Shown: one piece after another, positions 1 through 10,976 of the stretch
Layout: every line of letters begins with the position of its first letter
Position numbering within the stretch: position 1 is the first letter of the stretch
Assembly (NCBI GenBank): GCA_018873245.2
Contig: JAEMBT020000001.1
Span: 8,776,220-8,840,219, forward strand
Direction of reading: 5' to 3'
Origin: Archegozetes longisetosus
Lineage: Eukaryota > Arthropoda > Arachnida > Sarcoptiformes > Trhypochthoniidae
DNA length: 64,000 nt
Translations under genes and position numbers: made by a program
The notes under the pieces: generated by a model
Told to the model about the DNA's origin: nothing
What the model saw: the letters and a program-made list of their open reading frames with translations, nothing else
Databases searched by the model: none

Positions 1-80
1 TAAGATGAAGCTAACTACCGTTAAGTCGAGCTCGCGTTTTACTTTGGTTAACTACTTTGTGCTTCACATAATTAAATTTT
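1..80 (-). promoter_or_regulatory. 5' flank of an off-window receptor copy
   Basis: This edge sequence resembles the block found upstream of the receptor copies at 1571-1660, 6060-6125, 7255-7335 and 20650-20725 (a GCGTTT-like word, then AACTACTT). By orientation the gene it belonged to would lie to the left of the window. The match is the weakest of the five and was judged by eye. Confidence 0.3.
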
Positions 81-1369
81 TTCAAGAATATTCTTCGTTA
101 ATTAATAACTTCATTAGAAGTATAATTGTTTAAAAAATCAATAACATTTTTCTAACCTCTATCATTAAGTTCAAAATATACAAGGTTATATACGAATCAT
201 AAATATTAGATATTGGGCAATTTTAATTTTGGATAATTTTATATTAAAATTGTTATGTTGATATTTGAAGTGCTTATTTTCAAACCGTAGTAACTCCTTG
301 AAGTGTTTTTGAAAAAATCGAGAAAATTATAATCTAGGTATATATAATTATGATAATGAAATCAAACTTTGAATGCATTTTTCTATGGGATTTAAATCTT
401 TTCGAGCTTAAATAACATCTCCACTGAATTCCTCGCCGAAAATACATAGGAATAGGTGTTTATCGCAATTTTCGAAATTTCGTGACTTATCGTGGTTTGG
501 GAATGACACTTCATTTATAAAATTAATATTTTAACCCATCACATATTACCGCTTTTACTTTGAAAATGGCGCGAATACCAACCAAATGTAATCTCTTAGA
601 TTTTGTTAGTTTCTTACTCACTTATCTTATTTCAAATGATGGAAAATTTGCATTATATGGATTTTTATCTTTAGTTTGAAAATTTAGGGTAAAACTGGCA
701 AGGATCACAAGATTGTAGTAAAATTTTACGTAAATAAATTAAGCAAACTCTCCAGGAACAATCATAATGTAGACATCACAGGCAATAGTAATAAAGTAAT
801 AATTTTTGGTACTCTATATGAAAAGGGTTATGAAAATTAAAAAAAAATTTTACTACTTTTAGTTCGATTGTCAGATGTGAGATAAACTAATTCTACATAA
901 ATGATTTCGCCTAAATTCAAATTTTCATTTTAGCTAAAAAAAGACTAACATCAAAATATCCCTAATTGGATGCATTCGATAGTTTTCTAAAGATTAATGT
1001 ACTAACATAATTTTATTTCTGCAATATTATTAATGAAAATTCAAATTTTCTATCATAAAATATCTGTTTCTGGAAATTTCAAAATTAAATTGCTTTTTGA
1101 GATGGAGTATTTTCTTTAAATTTATAGATCATAATATTTTAGTGCTTATACTAAAATTGTTCAAATAAAATAAAATTCAATAGCCTTTTGTTTAAAAACA
1201 AATATTAATATTTAATTGCACTGAGCTACTAAAGTTTCATCACTTTGACACTTTTTGAAGTAAATATTTCAATCTCCTTAAATCTAATATATTGCTTGTT
1301 CTTTTCTTTGGTCATTTTCTCCAGTTTCGCCTATTATTGTGTTTTTCTTTAGAGATCTTTTTTAAAAGA
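81..1369. other. Gene-free AT-rich stretch
   Basis: No coding exon, RNA gene or terminal-repeat element was seen. By position it should correspond to the flank of a receptor repeat unit. A few words near 550-650 resemble 20940-21030, which is the upstream flank of the second intact receptor gene, but the match is too diverged for a firm call. Confidence 0.3.
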
Positions 1370-1500
1370 CATGAATTTAGATCTTATTATACATTATAGG
1401 ATTTGTAAAAGTCAGACATAGCCTCATTTTGTAAAAATCAGTTTCAGCTAAATCTAATACCGCTTGTTTAATAAAACTAATTTTGCGTCGAGGCACTCAT
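1370..1500 (-). pseudogene. Gustatory-receptor N-terminal relic
   Basis: Read on the minus strand from an ATG at 1500, this stretch aligns at nucleotide level with the first ~45 codons of the intact receptor genes at 4566-5981 and 19161-20589. The part corresponding to the VLDSAE segment and the following GLCLTS segment is recognisable. It contains indels and several in-frame stops (TAG and TAA within the first 11 codons), and no later exons follow to its left. It is a dead, truncated copy of the local receptor family. The shared upstream block at 1571-1660 supports common descent. Confidence 0.6.
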
Positions 1501-1570
1501 TTTTATCCTAAAAACATAATTTCTAAACTCTATTCAGCGAATAGTTTGTTAAATTCGCATTTAATTCACA

Positions 1571-1660
1571 AAGGTATTAGATAAAAAAATCTAAATTTTG
1601 TTAAGTTGAACTTGCGTTTGATAATTGACTACATATTTTTGGAACTTAAATCATCATTCT
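1571..1660 (-). promoter_or_regulatory. Conserved receptor 5' flank block
   Basis: Sequence containing GCGTTTGATAA, then GACTAC and ATATTTTTGG, lies about 110 nt upstream of the relic ATG. It matches blocks at the same relative place before the other receptor copies. Survival of this block in a dead copy suggests ancestry rather than current function. Confidence 0.4.
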
Positions 1661-1922
1661 GAAGCATGTTATTTAATGTAGTGTACTTAATGGCCACATC
1701 TCAAACTTAATTAATAGTTGACGATTTTTTAAAATTTAATAAAGCCGTTTTTATTAAAGTTATATTAAATATTAGAAACTAATTGCATATAGCATCGGTT
1801 ACTGTCAGACTCATCGATTTAATTGATATTCGATTTGCTAAGACTTATGAAAGTATTAAGTTATCGTATAAGACTTTAAGCTTAACTCTAATGAGTCTCA
1901 TTAACTATATTAATATATTAAT

Positions 1923-2720
1923 AACGTATTAGTGTTTAAATGCTTCTCCGTCATATTTATGTAAAAATAAATATAGAACTAAATTAGAATTAGAAAGTAA
2001 TTTATGTCTTTTCATTAATTAAAACTGTTCTATATATAGATGAACTTTGTAGCAGCCGATAATTGTGTGGTTTCGATTGAGTAAAAGTTATTAATTGAAA
2101 AGATTCTCTTATTGGATCTCAAAAACTTTTTAGACGTTCAAGTAGTTCGCGAGAAAAAGTTTGAAAACATCGATCTATAGAGTATGGTATGATTTCTCAG
2201 GTCTCTGATAAATCTGATAGATTTTCGAATCAATTTTTTACAAAACACGTTTTTAAGCATTTATAACCTCTAAACTTAGAATTATTCACCAAATATTTAT
2301 TTCCTAATCTAGTTATATAATAATTTTCTTCGGTTAACATTAAAACATAAAAAATTTGAGAAATTAAGGATTCATTATTTGAATTAAATCAATAAAAATA
2401 TTCTTCGAAACTCGAGTGAGTCTCGAGGTACATTTCGATTGAGACTCGAGAAATCATACCATACTCTATAGATCTGTGGTTTCGAACATTTTCTCGCGGA
2501 CTACTTGAACGTCTAAAAAGTTTTTGAGATCCAATAAGAGAATCTTTTCAATTAATCATTTTTATTCAATCGAAACCACACAATTATTGATTGCTACAAA
2601 GTTCATCTATATTGAGAACAGTTTCAGTTCATGAAAGATGTAAATTACTTTCTAATTTTAATTTAGTTCTATATTTATTTTTCACATAAATAAGACGAAG
2701 AACTTTCACACAAATACGTT
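1923..2720. mobile_element. Foldback element, ~280-bp inverted arms
   Basis: The left arm (about 1923-2207) and right arm (about 2440-2720) are imperfect reverse complements along nearly their whole length. Examples are GAGTATGGTATGATTTCTC against its complement near 2450-2470, and the ATAAATATAGAACTAAATT segment against 2665-2690. The spacer is about 230 nt. No transposase or coding sequence lies inside. This is the structure of a non-autonomous foldback/MITE-type element. I could not identify a target-site duplication. Confidence 0.75.
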
Positions 2721-3127
2721 TAAGGAAGAGTTATTAATTGATTGACAACCATACAGGCTAATTTTTGGCATTATTCTCAACACCAGTCCAGAAAGAAGTT
2801 GGATTTGAACTATTTTAATTTATTGTCAAACACTAAAATCATGACACTTCTTAATTTAATTTGTACGTTGAGAAATAATTGTTTAAGTACTCAATGATTT
2901 ATAATTCTCCATATAAAGGTAAAATGAATCTTTTACGTATCATTTATTATTTTAAAATACTTGAAGCATTTTCAATAATTTTCAAATACTAGAGTATCAA
3001 GTTTTAATTGATTTTTGTCCATAACTTTAATTTTTAATAAATCAGAGAATAAAAATGAGTTAAAAAAATCAAATGAAATTTGAATCATCTACCTTGAGAA
3101 GGTTGTACATTAATAATATATTAGGTA
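2721..3127. other. Gene-free spacer
   Basis: AT-rich DNA between the foldback element and the mariner remnant. No exon or RNA gene was seen. Confidence 0.4.
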
Positions 3128-3624
3128 GGTTGTCAAGAAATTAATGTCGTATTTTTAAGGGGCTTGTTTAAATTCTTATAACTTGCAAATTTTTAAAAAT
3201 TAATTAAAGAAATTATTTACGAAATTAAGATATTAATGTTTGTAATTAATCGGAAACGCCCCGTCATTAATGTTTAAAAATGGCTCTGAATGAGATTCAT
3301 TTTCTCCATATAACGCTTTGAGTTCACAAAGGAACAATGCCACTGTTGCCATGAAGAATATTTGCGAAGTTTATGGACATATTTTGGATGTTCGCAAATA
3401 TCAGCGATGATTCGCCAGATTCAGTTCTGGAGACCTCAATCTCGAAGGTAGGGCCGGTAGGGATCGCCATATCATAATCGACAACGAAATATTAAAAGCC
3501 CTCGTTGGATCAGACTCTAGACAAGATCTTAGAGAAATGATCATAGATAATGAGAGGAATTATATAATTGATTAAACTACATTTGATTTTCAATAAAAAA
3601 TACGACATCAATTTCTTGATAACC
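3128..3624 (+). mobile_element. Internally deleted mariner element
   Basis: A 497-bp element flanked by TA dinucleotides (3126-3127 and 3625-3626). Terminal inverted repeats begin GGTTGTCAAGAAATTAATG on the left and, as reverse complement, GGTTATCAAGAAATTGATG on the right, about 27 of 29 bases alike. Inside is a decayed fragment of a mariner transposase on the plus strand. The structure, size and TA target are those of a Tc1/mariner superfamily deletion derivative that could only move with a transposase supplied elsewhere. Confidence 0.85.
3290..3575 (+). pseudogene. Mariner transposase remnant
   Basis: Translation shows mariner-type DNA-binding-domain wording (NATVAMKNICEVYG, DVRKYQ, then a stop, then FARFSSGDLNLE), followed at once by IIDNERNYIID and a stop. 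The last segment is the usual extreme C-terminus of mariner transposases. The whole DDD catalytic region is absent, an internal loss of several hundred bases. At least one in-frame stop and earlier frame damage are present. It cannot make an active transposase. The same N-to-C fusion pattern is seen in a different mariner at 58462-59007. Confidence 0.75.
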
Positions 3625-4565
3625 TAATATTTAAAAAATTTTCTTAATTTAAGATTTTTCAAGTGATTTCACACCTTTATCAAATACGATAAAGTTAAAA
3701 CTATTTATAAACACAATCTTTTATTAAACATTTTCATTTAGAATAAAACCTGCTTTATTAAGAAAAGCAATAGATTTTGGACTTAATAACGAACGTTTTT
3801 TACTAACCTGAAGATTAGCTATTGAGAACATTTATTCAGAAGTAACAGAAATCAAAACTATAAAATCTTGTGCTATCAAATAATTTAACGTATTGCTTTT
3901 GGCAATAGAGGTCTGTTTTTAGCACCTTTGTTTAAATGCTTAAATTTTAGATTATACCAAATATTTTATAATAAATACACATTAATTAATAAAACTAACA
4001 ATTTAAACTCGAAACTCGATGCTTAGATCGAATTTCGAGTTTGTTCGTCCGTACACTACTTTTAAACCAAGACTAACTATTTGGGAACCTCGATTTTGGT
4101 AATTAGATCGACACAAAATCTAACACCGAAAAATGGACAGAAATACTCACTAATGATTAAATAAAACTGGTTTTCTTCAGACAATAGCAATAAAATTATT
4201 ATGAAAATTGTGAAAGAATTGTGAAATAAGCTTCCTTTTGTTGGACGCTTAGTTGTTAGACGTAAACCATAAACAAGGATAGTTTCAGAACCAAGAAATT
4301 TTTAAAAATTCGCGCTAGTATACCCTCTCAAACTTCAATCCTCCCATAATGAATCTAGCAAAAAAATATCGATATCTGGTGAATCAAAATACTCGAACGT
4401 ATGCCATTTATCATTCGATAGTATCCAAATTTACAATTGAAAATACGTATTATAATGCAAGTAAAAGTTCGAATACAGGTGAAACATGGTACGTGAGAAC
4501 ATTTTCTAACAGTAAACCATAGGTAAAGTACCAAATCCTTTCAGTCTTCTGTCAGTATTGAATAT
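3625..4565. other. Gene-free stretch with a short hairpin
   Basis: No exon was seen. The only structure is a 16-bp inverted repeat with one mismatch at 4005-4041 (AAACTCGAAACTCGAT against ATCGAATTTCGAGTTT, short loop). Confidence 0.4.
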
Positions 4566-5981
4566 TCAATTTGAAGTTTGTATTACTTTCATAAAAAGTA
4601 ATACCATTAAAGTAATGATCTGTTAAAATTTTTAAAAAATCTTTTGAAATTATTGAATCAGATCGTAATTAAATAAATAATTACTTCATAGCATCGAAAA
4701 TAATTGATAGTAAACAATTTCCAACATGAAAATCCAACTCTTTTCTGACCAACTTTTTCTATGAGTGCCATTAACTATTTTTCAAAAATCGATTATCAAA
4801 TTGAAAAAATTGGGTTTGCTATAAACATTTGAAACTTTCTAAAACTGATATTTTCTTATTATTTTTAAGATATAGAATAAAATTTTTATCATTACCTTAA
4901 TTTGACTCGAGATAGAGTTATAAGAAGTCAATCTAAAAATTCTTCTGAAATAAGATTTTGGTCGAGAAGCCATCAGTTTATTTAATATTTTATAGATTTT
5001 ATTCCCTTCGAAGTTCACTGACGAGGCAGTATTTATGGTAATAATAAAGCTAAAAACTATAATTATTAATCCATATATGGTTAAAGTTTGCAGAATTATA
5101 TTCATTTCGAAGAATAGAATACCATACAAAAAGAAAATGATGACAGAACCATAGATCAACCAAATAGTTAACAAGTATTTCGACCAAAAATTTTCATTGT
5201 ATTCATGAATTTCAGAGTATAATGAATTCAATGAACTAATATTTCTAACAATAGATTTATGACCTATTTTATCTTTTATTATCGAAATTTGATGATTTGA
5301 CTGTTTCAGTTTTATTATAATGTATTTGCAAATAATGAAGAAATATATGACTTGCCATAAGTTAATTGAAAGAGTATAATAACAACACCACGTCAACAAT
5401 AGATTGTTAGGAATACCAAATATAATTGTTTCTATGACTGAGCATTTCATAAAATATATCGACATAAGACCAATGAATATGAATATTGGTAATAATTTCT
5501 CAGTAGTCAGTTTACAAACGAAAAACAAAGCTTTTGATAGTTTTATCAATTTGAAGATTTGTTGTTTATTTGTTAACCCAATACCTTTTGGTGAAATCAA
5601 ACCTGACATCATTTCAAATACTTTAAGATAATTAGGTTTAATGTCATTCTTGTAATTATAATAGTAAATCAGTTGTGAAAAAAGAGCCAACATCTGATAA
5701 AGAACTGTAGTAATGATGAGATGGATTCTTAGGTCGATTAAATAAGACAAGTCTCCGATAATTATGGAAAAATATTCATTTTTTCCCTTGAGAAGCAATG
5801 GGATCAAAATTTTTGTCATTGAAATAACAATAATTGCGAAAACTAATTTAGGATCATTGAATTTAGATCTTTTTGTGGGATTCGCAGAAGTTAGACATAA
5901 TCCGATTTTATACAATTGAGTTTCAGCCGAATCTAATACAACTTCATTTGGTATAACTTGATTTACATTAAGAAGATCCAT
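4566..5981 (-). CDS. Gustatory-receptor-like 7TM protein, copy 1
   Basis: Predicted ligand-gated chemoreceptor of the arthropod gustatory receptor type, acting in the sensory-neuron membrane. The model has three exons: 4896-5981 (362 codons), 4685-4774 (30 codons) and 4566-4619 (17 codons plus stop), 409 aa, both introns in phase 0. Exon 1 carries about six hydrophobic spans (near residues 46-64, 86-108, 151-178, 184-225, 270-292 and 296-320). Exon 2 carries the GFSCWKLFTIN segment expected before the last helix. Exon 3 is TM7 with a T...VIQ ending like the family's TYhhhhhQF motif. Donors are AAG|GTAATG and GAA|GTAATT. Acceptors are AATAG and TTTTAACAG. Phase-0 introns near the C-terminus are typical of arthropod gustatory receptors. 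A simple ORF reading would run through the first intron and miss TM7. The paralogue at 19161-20589 has identical exon structure. The ligand is unknown. Confidence 0.82.
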
Positions 5982-6059
5982 TTTTATCTTAAAGTAGTCA
6001 TTTAGATACTCTCAGCAAATCGTTCTAATTTGCATCCGCTGCTCAAAGATATGATAAGG

Positions 6060-6125
6060 AACTCTAGTTGAGTCTAACGCGAGTTAGATGAAAATTAACT
6101 ACTTATATTTTTTTACAAAATTGAA
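6060..6125 (-). promoter_or_regulatory. Conserved 5' flank block of receptor copy 1
   Basis: About 80-145 nt upstream of the receptor ATG. It holds GCGAGTTAGAT, then TTAACTACTTAT and a T run. It aligns with the blocks before the other copies (1571-1660, 7255-7335, 20650-20725). Position fits a core promoter or 5' UTR. The role is inference. Confidence 0.4.
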
Positions 6126-7029
6126 ATAATATTTAAGAAATTTCTCTCTTCGCTCATTGTTATTATTTTAAATACAATTATTTCATAAATCAATAACCTA
6201 TTTCGGAACTTTTAGCATTATGTTCAAAAATATATAAAATAAAATTTTTAATAAATATGGTTAGACTCTCCTAGATAAGATCTTAGCATAAATGTTTACT
6301 ACAATATTGATCTCATAATTTGCAAGAAGAAATTTTTAAATGGAATATGACCTCTATTCACGGTGATACTCAACCGCCAGGCATGTACATTTTATACATA
6401 TAATTTATATGCATAAGGTTGACTTGTATTCCATTATCGTTATTTTTTTATCATAAATTATATTAATATATTGATCATTTCTACAACATTTCACGTGTTC
6501 AGAAACAGTTTTATCGCTTAAATTTAACGATGATGTTCACGAACTCTCACATGTTTATCCACTCATAAAGCTACTTTCATTTTTATCGACCCGACTTTGG
6601 AATAAATTTCAGAAATAATAAATTTCTTGTTTGTTTTGTCTCCTTACTCAATTTAATTCAGTTTAATAATGTCATGAAATTAAGTAAAAACTTATAGTTA
6701 TTAATCATTTTGAAGTTATGTTAGTTTGGATCTCAATGTAATTATCAAATTCTAAAAATTTCACGAAATCGATCGCCAAAGCAAACAAAAAGAGAAGCCA
6801 AAAAAAGCAAAATGTAAAATAAATGAAAATAAAAATTATATAAAAGAGTGAAAAACATTGTAATTCATGTAATTTAAAATAATTGAAATTGTTGCGTAAC
6901 ATCAAAATTTAGTTAAGAGAAAAAATAATTCAATTGATACTCAGAACACTATTGCAGGATCTTAAGAATTAATCTGAAGAATTGCTTTTGCCTCTAGTTT
7001 CAGATCCTGTATTTTTCTTTAGAGATCTT
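6126..7029. other. Gene-free spacer
   Basis: A 66-codon minus-strand ORF at 6705-6905 is Phe/Ile-rich and looks like chance in AT-rich DNA. No other structure was found. Confidence 0.35.
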
Positions 7030-7171
7030 CACTAAGACTTGAATTCAGATCTTTTTATAGGATTTGCAGAAGTCAGACATAAGCCGTTTATATACGAATC
7101 GGTTTAGCCGAATCCAATACAATCTCATTCTGTAAATCGATCGATAAACTTGATTTTATTAGAAAATATCC
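7030..7171 (-). pseudogene. Second gustatory-receptor N-terminal relic
   Basis: From an ATG at 7171 the minus strand reads MDIF, two stops, then NQV and, after frame changes, NEIVLDSA and a segment matching the LTSANP region of the intact genes. It is recognisable for about 45 codons only, then similarity ends. It carries stops and indels, so it is a dead truncated copy. The shared upstream block lies at 7255-7335. Confidence 0.65.
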
Positions 7172-7254
7172 ATTCTTTCTTGAGAAGATATAATTTCTAA
7201 ATTCTATATAGTAAGTAATTTGTTTGAATTTGCACTTAATTTACAATAATATAA

Positions 7255-7335
7255 GATAAAAAATCAACTATTGTCATTCTGTAAAACCTGCGTTTGACAT
7301 TCGACTACTTATTTTTGGACTTTAACAATTGAATG
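7255..7335 (-). promoter_or_regulatory. Conserved receptor 5' flank block
   Basis: Contains GCGTTTGACATTCGACTACT and TATTTTTGGACTTTAA. The second half is identical to the block before receptor copy 2 (20690-20715), although the adjacent coding relic is dead. Confidence 0.45.
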
Positions 7336-8691
7336 ATTATCATGAAAATACCTTTGTACACTAAATAATTACATTCAATTTTAGTAGTGTTAAAAATAAA
7401 TTAATCTTTGGAGGCTAACCAATAAGTTCATAAACATCAATTTGAAACAACAAAATTGAAATTGAAATTTATAGTTAAATTGAAAAATTTTCAAATAAAT
7501 ATATTATTCATCGATTTTAGAAAGTTAAACTACTTTATAACTTACGTTTAGAAATACAAACTTCTGCAAAATATTAAAATCTTTTTGATAAGTAAGAAGT
7601 ATGTTCTACTAGTTCATCAACATTTTTACTCTATTACTTTATTAAATGCTAAAAGTATTATTTTTTACTTTTCTGAATGTCAAAAGGAATAATAGTTGAA
7701 AACACTGAAATCTTTTTGGATGATATTCGCATGATAAATATCAATCATATTCAAAATCAGATAATTTGATTAAAATTTTGATATAAAATATTAGAAACCA
7801 TATGCATATGAAGCATTTGCTATATTCTGGACGCTCTTGGGAAATTTAGATCACGGAAAGGTTTATAAAAAATATCAATTTTATTGAAATACTAGGTAAT
7901 TGATAGCAGTTACAAATTCATTTACTATCAAAAGTTTTGTCAAAAGTTTTATTGCCAAAAATGTTAGGGTTTATAAATAAGATATAGTCAGCTGATAGTC
8001 TTTAATCTCATAAATGTAACGAGTAATAATCTTTTCCTTTGAGATCCTCAATAAAACTTCAGTCCTCTTGATATACAGTTATATCAGAATAAATTCTACC
8101 GATTCTGTCAATTAATTATAGACAGTTAAATGCTTTTCCATTAAAAGTACTAACACGTTAGTATGTAATACCAGATGAATACAAGTTTTTGAAAGTTCAA
8201 CCAAAGCCAAAATTTTATAATATTGAAAAAGTCAGACTAATATATAAGAAATGACAAACAAAAAACTACTTGATAATCAGTTGTTTAGAATAAAATCATT
8301 TGAAATTGTTCAATCAAATAAAAGTTAATCGTTGATCTGTTACAAGTTTTATTTGGCTTAATTCACTATTTTAAATTGAAAATTAATCCCCATAAAGTTA
8401 AATTATTTTGACACTGTCGTACAACTTTTCAAAAGCGTACTTCCAGTAAATGCTTCAAATAGAGACTTTGTTATATAGTTTAAAGTTTTCAGTAAATGAA
8501 TAATACATTCTTCGTTGCATATTGTTCTGAACTGAAACGCATATAAAATCAACAAATTTAATTGTTATTTAGTAACAATTTTTTACCGTTTAGTAAATAT
8601 AATAATAATAATTATTAAGTTTTAACTACTGATAAACATTTATCTCAATATTGAGTTATACCTAAGTGTTAGTCAAATAATTAAACATAAA
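7336..8691. other. Gene-free stretch
   Basis: No exon was seen. A short piece near 7787-7815 (AAATATTAGAAACCATATGCATAT) resembles 1768-1795, so the flanks of the two receptor relics share ancestry beyond the 5' block. Confidence 0.35.
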
Positions 8692-9141
8692 TATTAGATG
8701 GAATCAGTGAAAATTGCAATTTTATATCTTCAAAAGTATATTTAATGGCAAAATAATAATTACATATCTAATGAATATACTCGCCTCCCGTCTCGTTGAC
8801 AAAGGCCCAGCGAGGTCAGAGGTCACACTTACCAGTGGCACTATTTTGTAAATTTATTTCTTTCTTATAACTTGTTCGAAAGTAGCATCAAACTAATATG
8901 AATTTGCAAACTTTTTAAGTTTTTATTCGACCTCTTTATTTTGACTTGCGATATAAACAATTTGCAAAAACAAAGAGACAAAAAACTTAGTTATTAAAAT
9001 GAAGTTTAACTTCGTACAGTGTACGAAAAAGTTATAAGAGACGAATCAGTCTAAACAATATCGCCACTGGTAAGTGTAACTTCTGACCTCGCTGGGCCTT
9101 TGTCAACCAGACGGAAGGCGAGTATATTCATTAGATATGTA

Positions 9142-10905
9142 CCGGAAAGTATGGAACTTAACCCCTGTCGAATAGAACCCCATGGGCTTGTATTCAATAC
9201 CTGGGCTTTATTTGACACACAAATTACTACACTATGAATATTGATAAAAATTAAAACTTTGAATAAGCTATAGTTTTGTAAAAGTTTAAAAAAATACAAC
9301 AAACGCCATTTAATGAAAAGTAAATATTTTAAATGCATTTTTATTTTGGGTCTTAATATCTTATGAATAAAAATGAGCGACTCTGAGATAGAAAATGAGC
9401 CATCAAGTAATTTGACTAAACGTAAACGCAAGTGTTACACAATTGCCGACAAGATCGCAGCCATAAGACAAGTTAAGGTAATAAATAACTTGTCAGCGGT
9501 TTCACGAGAACTGAACATTGATCGGAAAACATTAAGAGAATGGGTTCATATGGAAAGCGAATTAGTAAATATGCAAAATAGGAAGAAAAGAAGAATCGGT
9601 GGAGGAAGAAAGCCATTCTTTTCGCAAATTGAAGAACAATTGTATGAATGGTTCAAAAGCGAACGATTAGACAAAAAATGCGTCGTTAATTATCGAAGAC
9701 TAAGAGAAAAAGCGTTAGAAATTGCTAAAACTCTCAAAATTGAAAACTTCATTGGTAGTCATTATTGGATTTATTCATTTTGTCGAAGACATAAATCGTG
9801 CACTTGAAAGATTACTCACGTCGGACAGTATGACAACAAAACACCTGAAGAAAAACGTCAAGTTGCTATAGATCATTTGGCTGCTGTTGAAGCATCAACT
9901 TCTGATTTGCCTTCTGAGACAATTTTTAATATGGATGAAACTCCCGTTTTTATTGACATGATATCATCATCAACAATATCTTTTAAAGGAGAATCTACAA
10001 CTGAAACCAACACAACAGGATATGGGAAAACACGATTTACTGTTATTTTATTGACTAATTCTTCAGGAGCTGTATTTAAAACAATGGTTATACTTAAAGG
10101 ACTAAAGAAATGTCCTAAATGTGTCATTCCTAAGGATATTGTTTTGAAGACATCGAAAGGAGGTTCAGTAAACACACATTTAATGTTACAATGGATTGAT
10201 GAGTGTTTGCTCAGAAGAAGTCCTTTTTTAACCGTAAAAAATTCTCTTTTGCTTATGGATAACTATGGCTCTCATAAAAAAGAAGTGATTGAAAAGCTTA
10301 AATTGTTAAAAACAAAAGTTAAGTTTATCCCTCCGAAAACGACTCATTATCTTCAGCCACTTGACGTCGGAGTTAATTCTGCATTTAAATCATATCTTAA
10401 ATATCAATGGAAAAAGTGGTATTCTGAAGGAGAAAAAGAGTTCACTAAAAAAGGTTATCGAAAAAGACCGAATTGGAGCACAATTTTGAATTTTATATCA
10501 AATGCTGTTAAAGAAATCAAAAAAGAGTCAATAATTAAAAGCTTTAAAAGCTGCGGAGTTGCAGAAAAGGGACAACGAGTTGAATACGAAGAGTTAAATG
10601 AGAAACTAAAGACAGTCTTAATGGGAATCACAACTGAAGATGCAGACATTCCCAATGATTCTGAAGAAGAGTCAGATAATGAAGAAACAATTGAAGTCAA
10701 TGAAGGGGAATCTGAGGAATCGGAAGAGTTTGAAGAAGAAAGTGATTAATTTTGTATTTGCATAAAGCATATGACAACACAACTTATTCAATAAATTTTG
10801 CGGTTTTGATTACAAGCCCTGGGATTCTATTTTTTACACTTTTTTCACCCTTAAAATGCGAATTTTTCGAATAGAACCCCAGGGGTTAAGTTCCATACTT
10901 TCCGG
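9142..10905 (+). mobile_element. Tigger/pogo-type transposon, near-intact
   Basis: A 1764-bp element between duplicated TA dinucleotides (9140-9141 and 10906-10907). The terminal inverted repeats are 26 bp and identical at both ends, starting CCGGAAAGTATGGAACTTAA. Just inside, GAATAGAACCCC occurs in the same orientation at both ends, and a further imperfect inverted pair lies at 9171-9195 and 10809-10832. It carries one transposase reading frame with a single stop, followed by AATAAA near 10790. Perfect terminal repeats and a largely open frame indicate recent insertion. Confidence 0.92.
9373..10749 (+). pseudogene. Tigger/pogo transposase, one in-frame stop
   Basis: A DNA cut-and-paste transposase with 459 codon positions in one frame. 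Residues ~15-65 form the psq/CENP-B-type helix-turn-helix (CYTIADKIAAIRQ, SAVSRELNIDRKTLREWV) and ~80-145 the second DNA-binding part. The DDE_1 catalytic core follows, with the three aspartates in NMDETPVF, LLLMDNYGSH and LQPLDVGVN, the DDD signature of pogo/Tigger. The C-terminus is a Glu/Asp/Ser-rich acidic tail. A TGA at 9805-9807 interrupts it between the DNA-binding and catalytic parts, and the frame is otherwise continuous. TGA at a position where relatives often have Arg could come from one C-to-T change in CGA. Sequencing error or a polymorphic stop are alternatives. Confidence 0.9.
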
Positions 10906-10976
10906 TAATTATTATTTTACCATTAAACATACTTTTGAAGATATGAAATTGCAATTCTCACTGATTCCATCTAATA

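Larger units (their letters stand above)
8692..10976. mobile_element. Foldback element split by a Tigger insertion
   Basis: The left arm at 8692-8880 is an inverted copy of a right arm now in two pieces, about 9015-9139 and 10908-10976. The pieces became separated when the Tigger element at 9142-10905 inserted into a TA. Matching words include CAAAGGCCCAGCGAGGTCAGA (left) and its complement at 9080-9105, and ATTAGATGGAATCAGTGA against 10958-10976. The loop between the arms (about 8881-9014) has no coding potential. Without the insertion the element would be about 520 bp. Confidence 0.85.
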
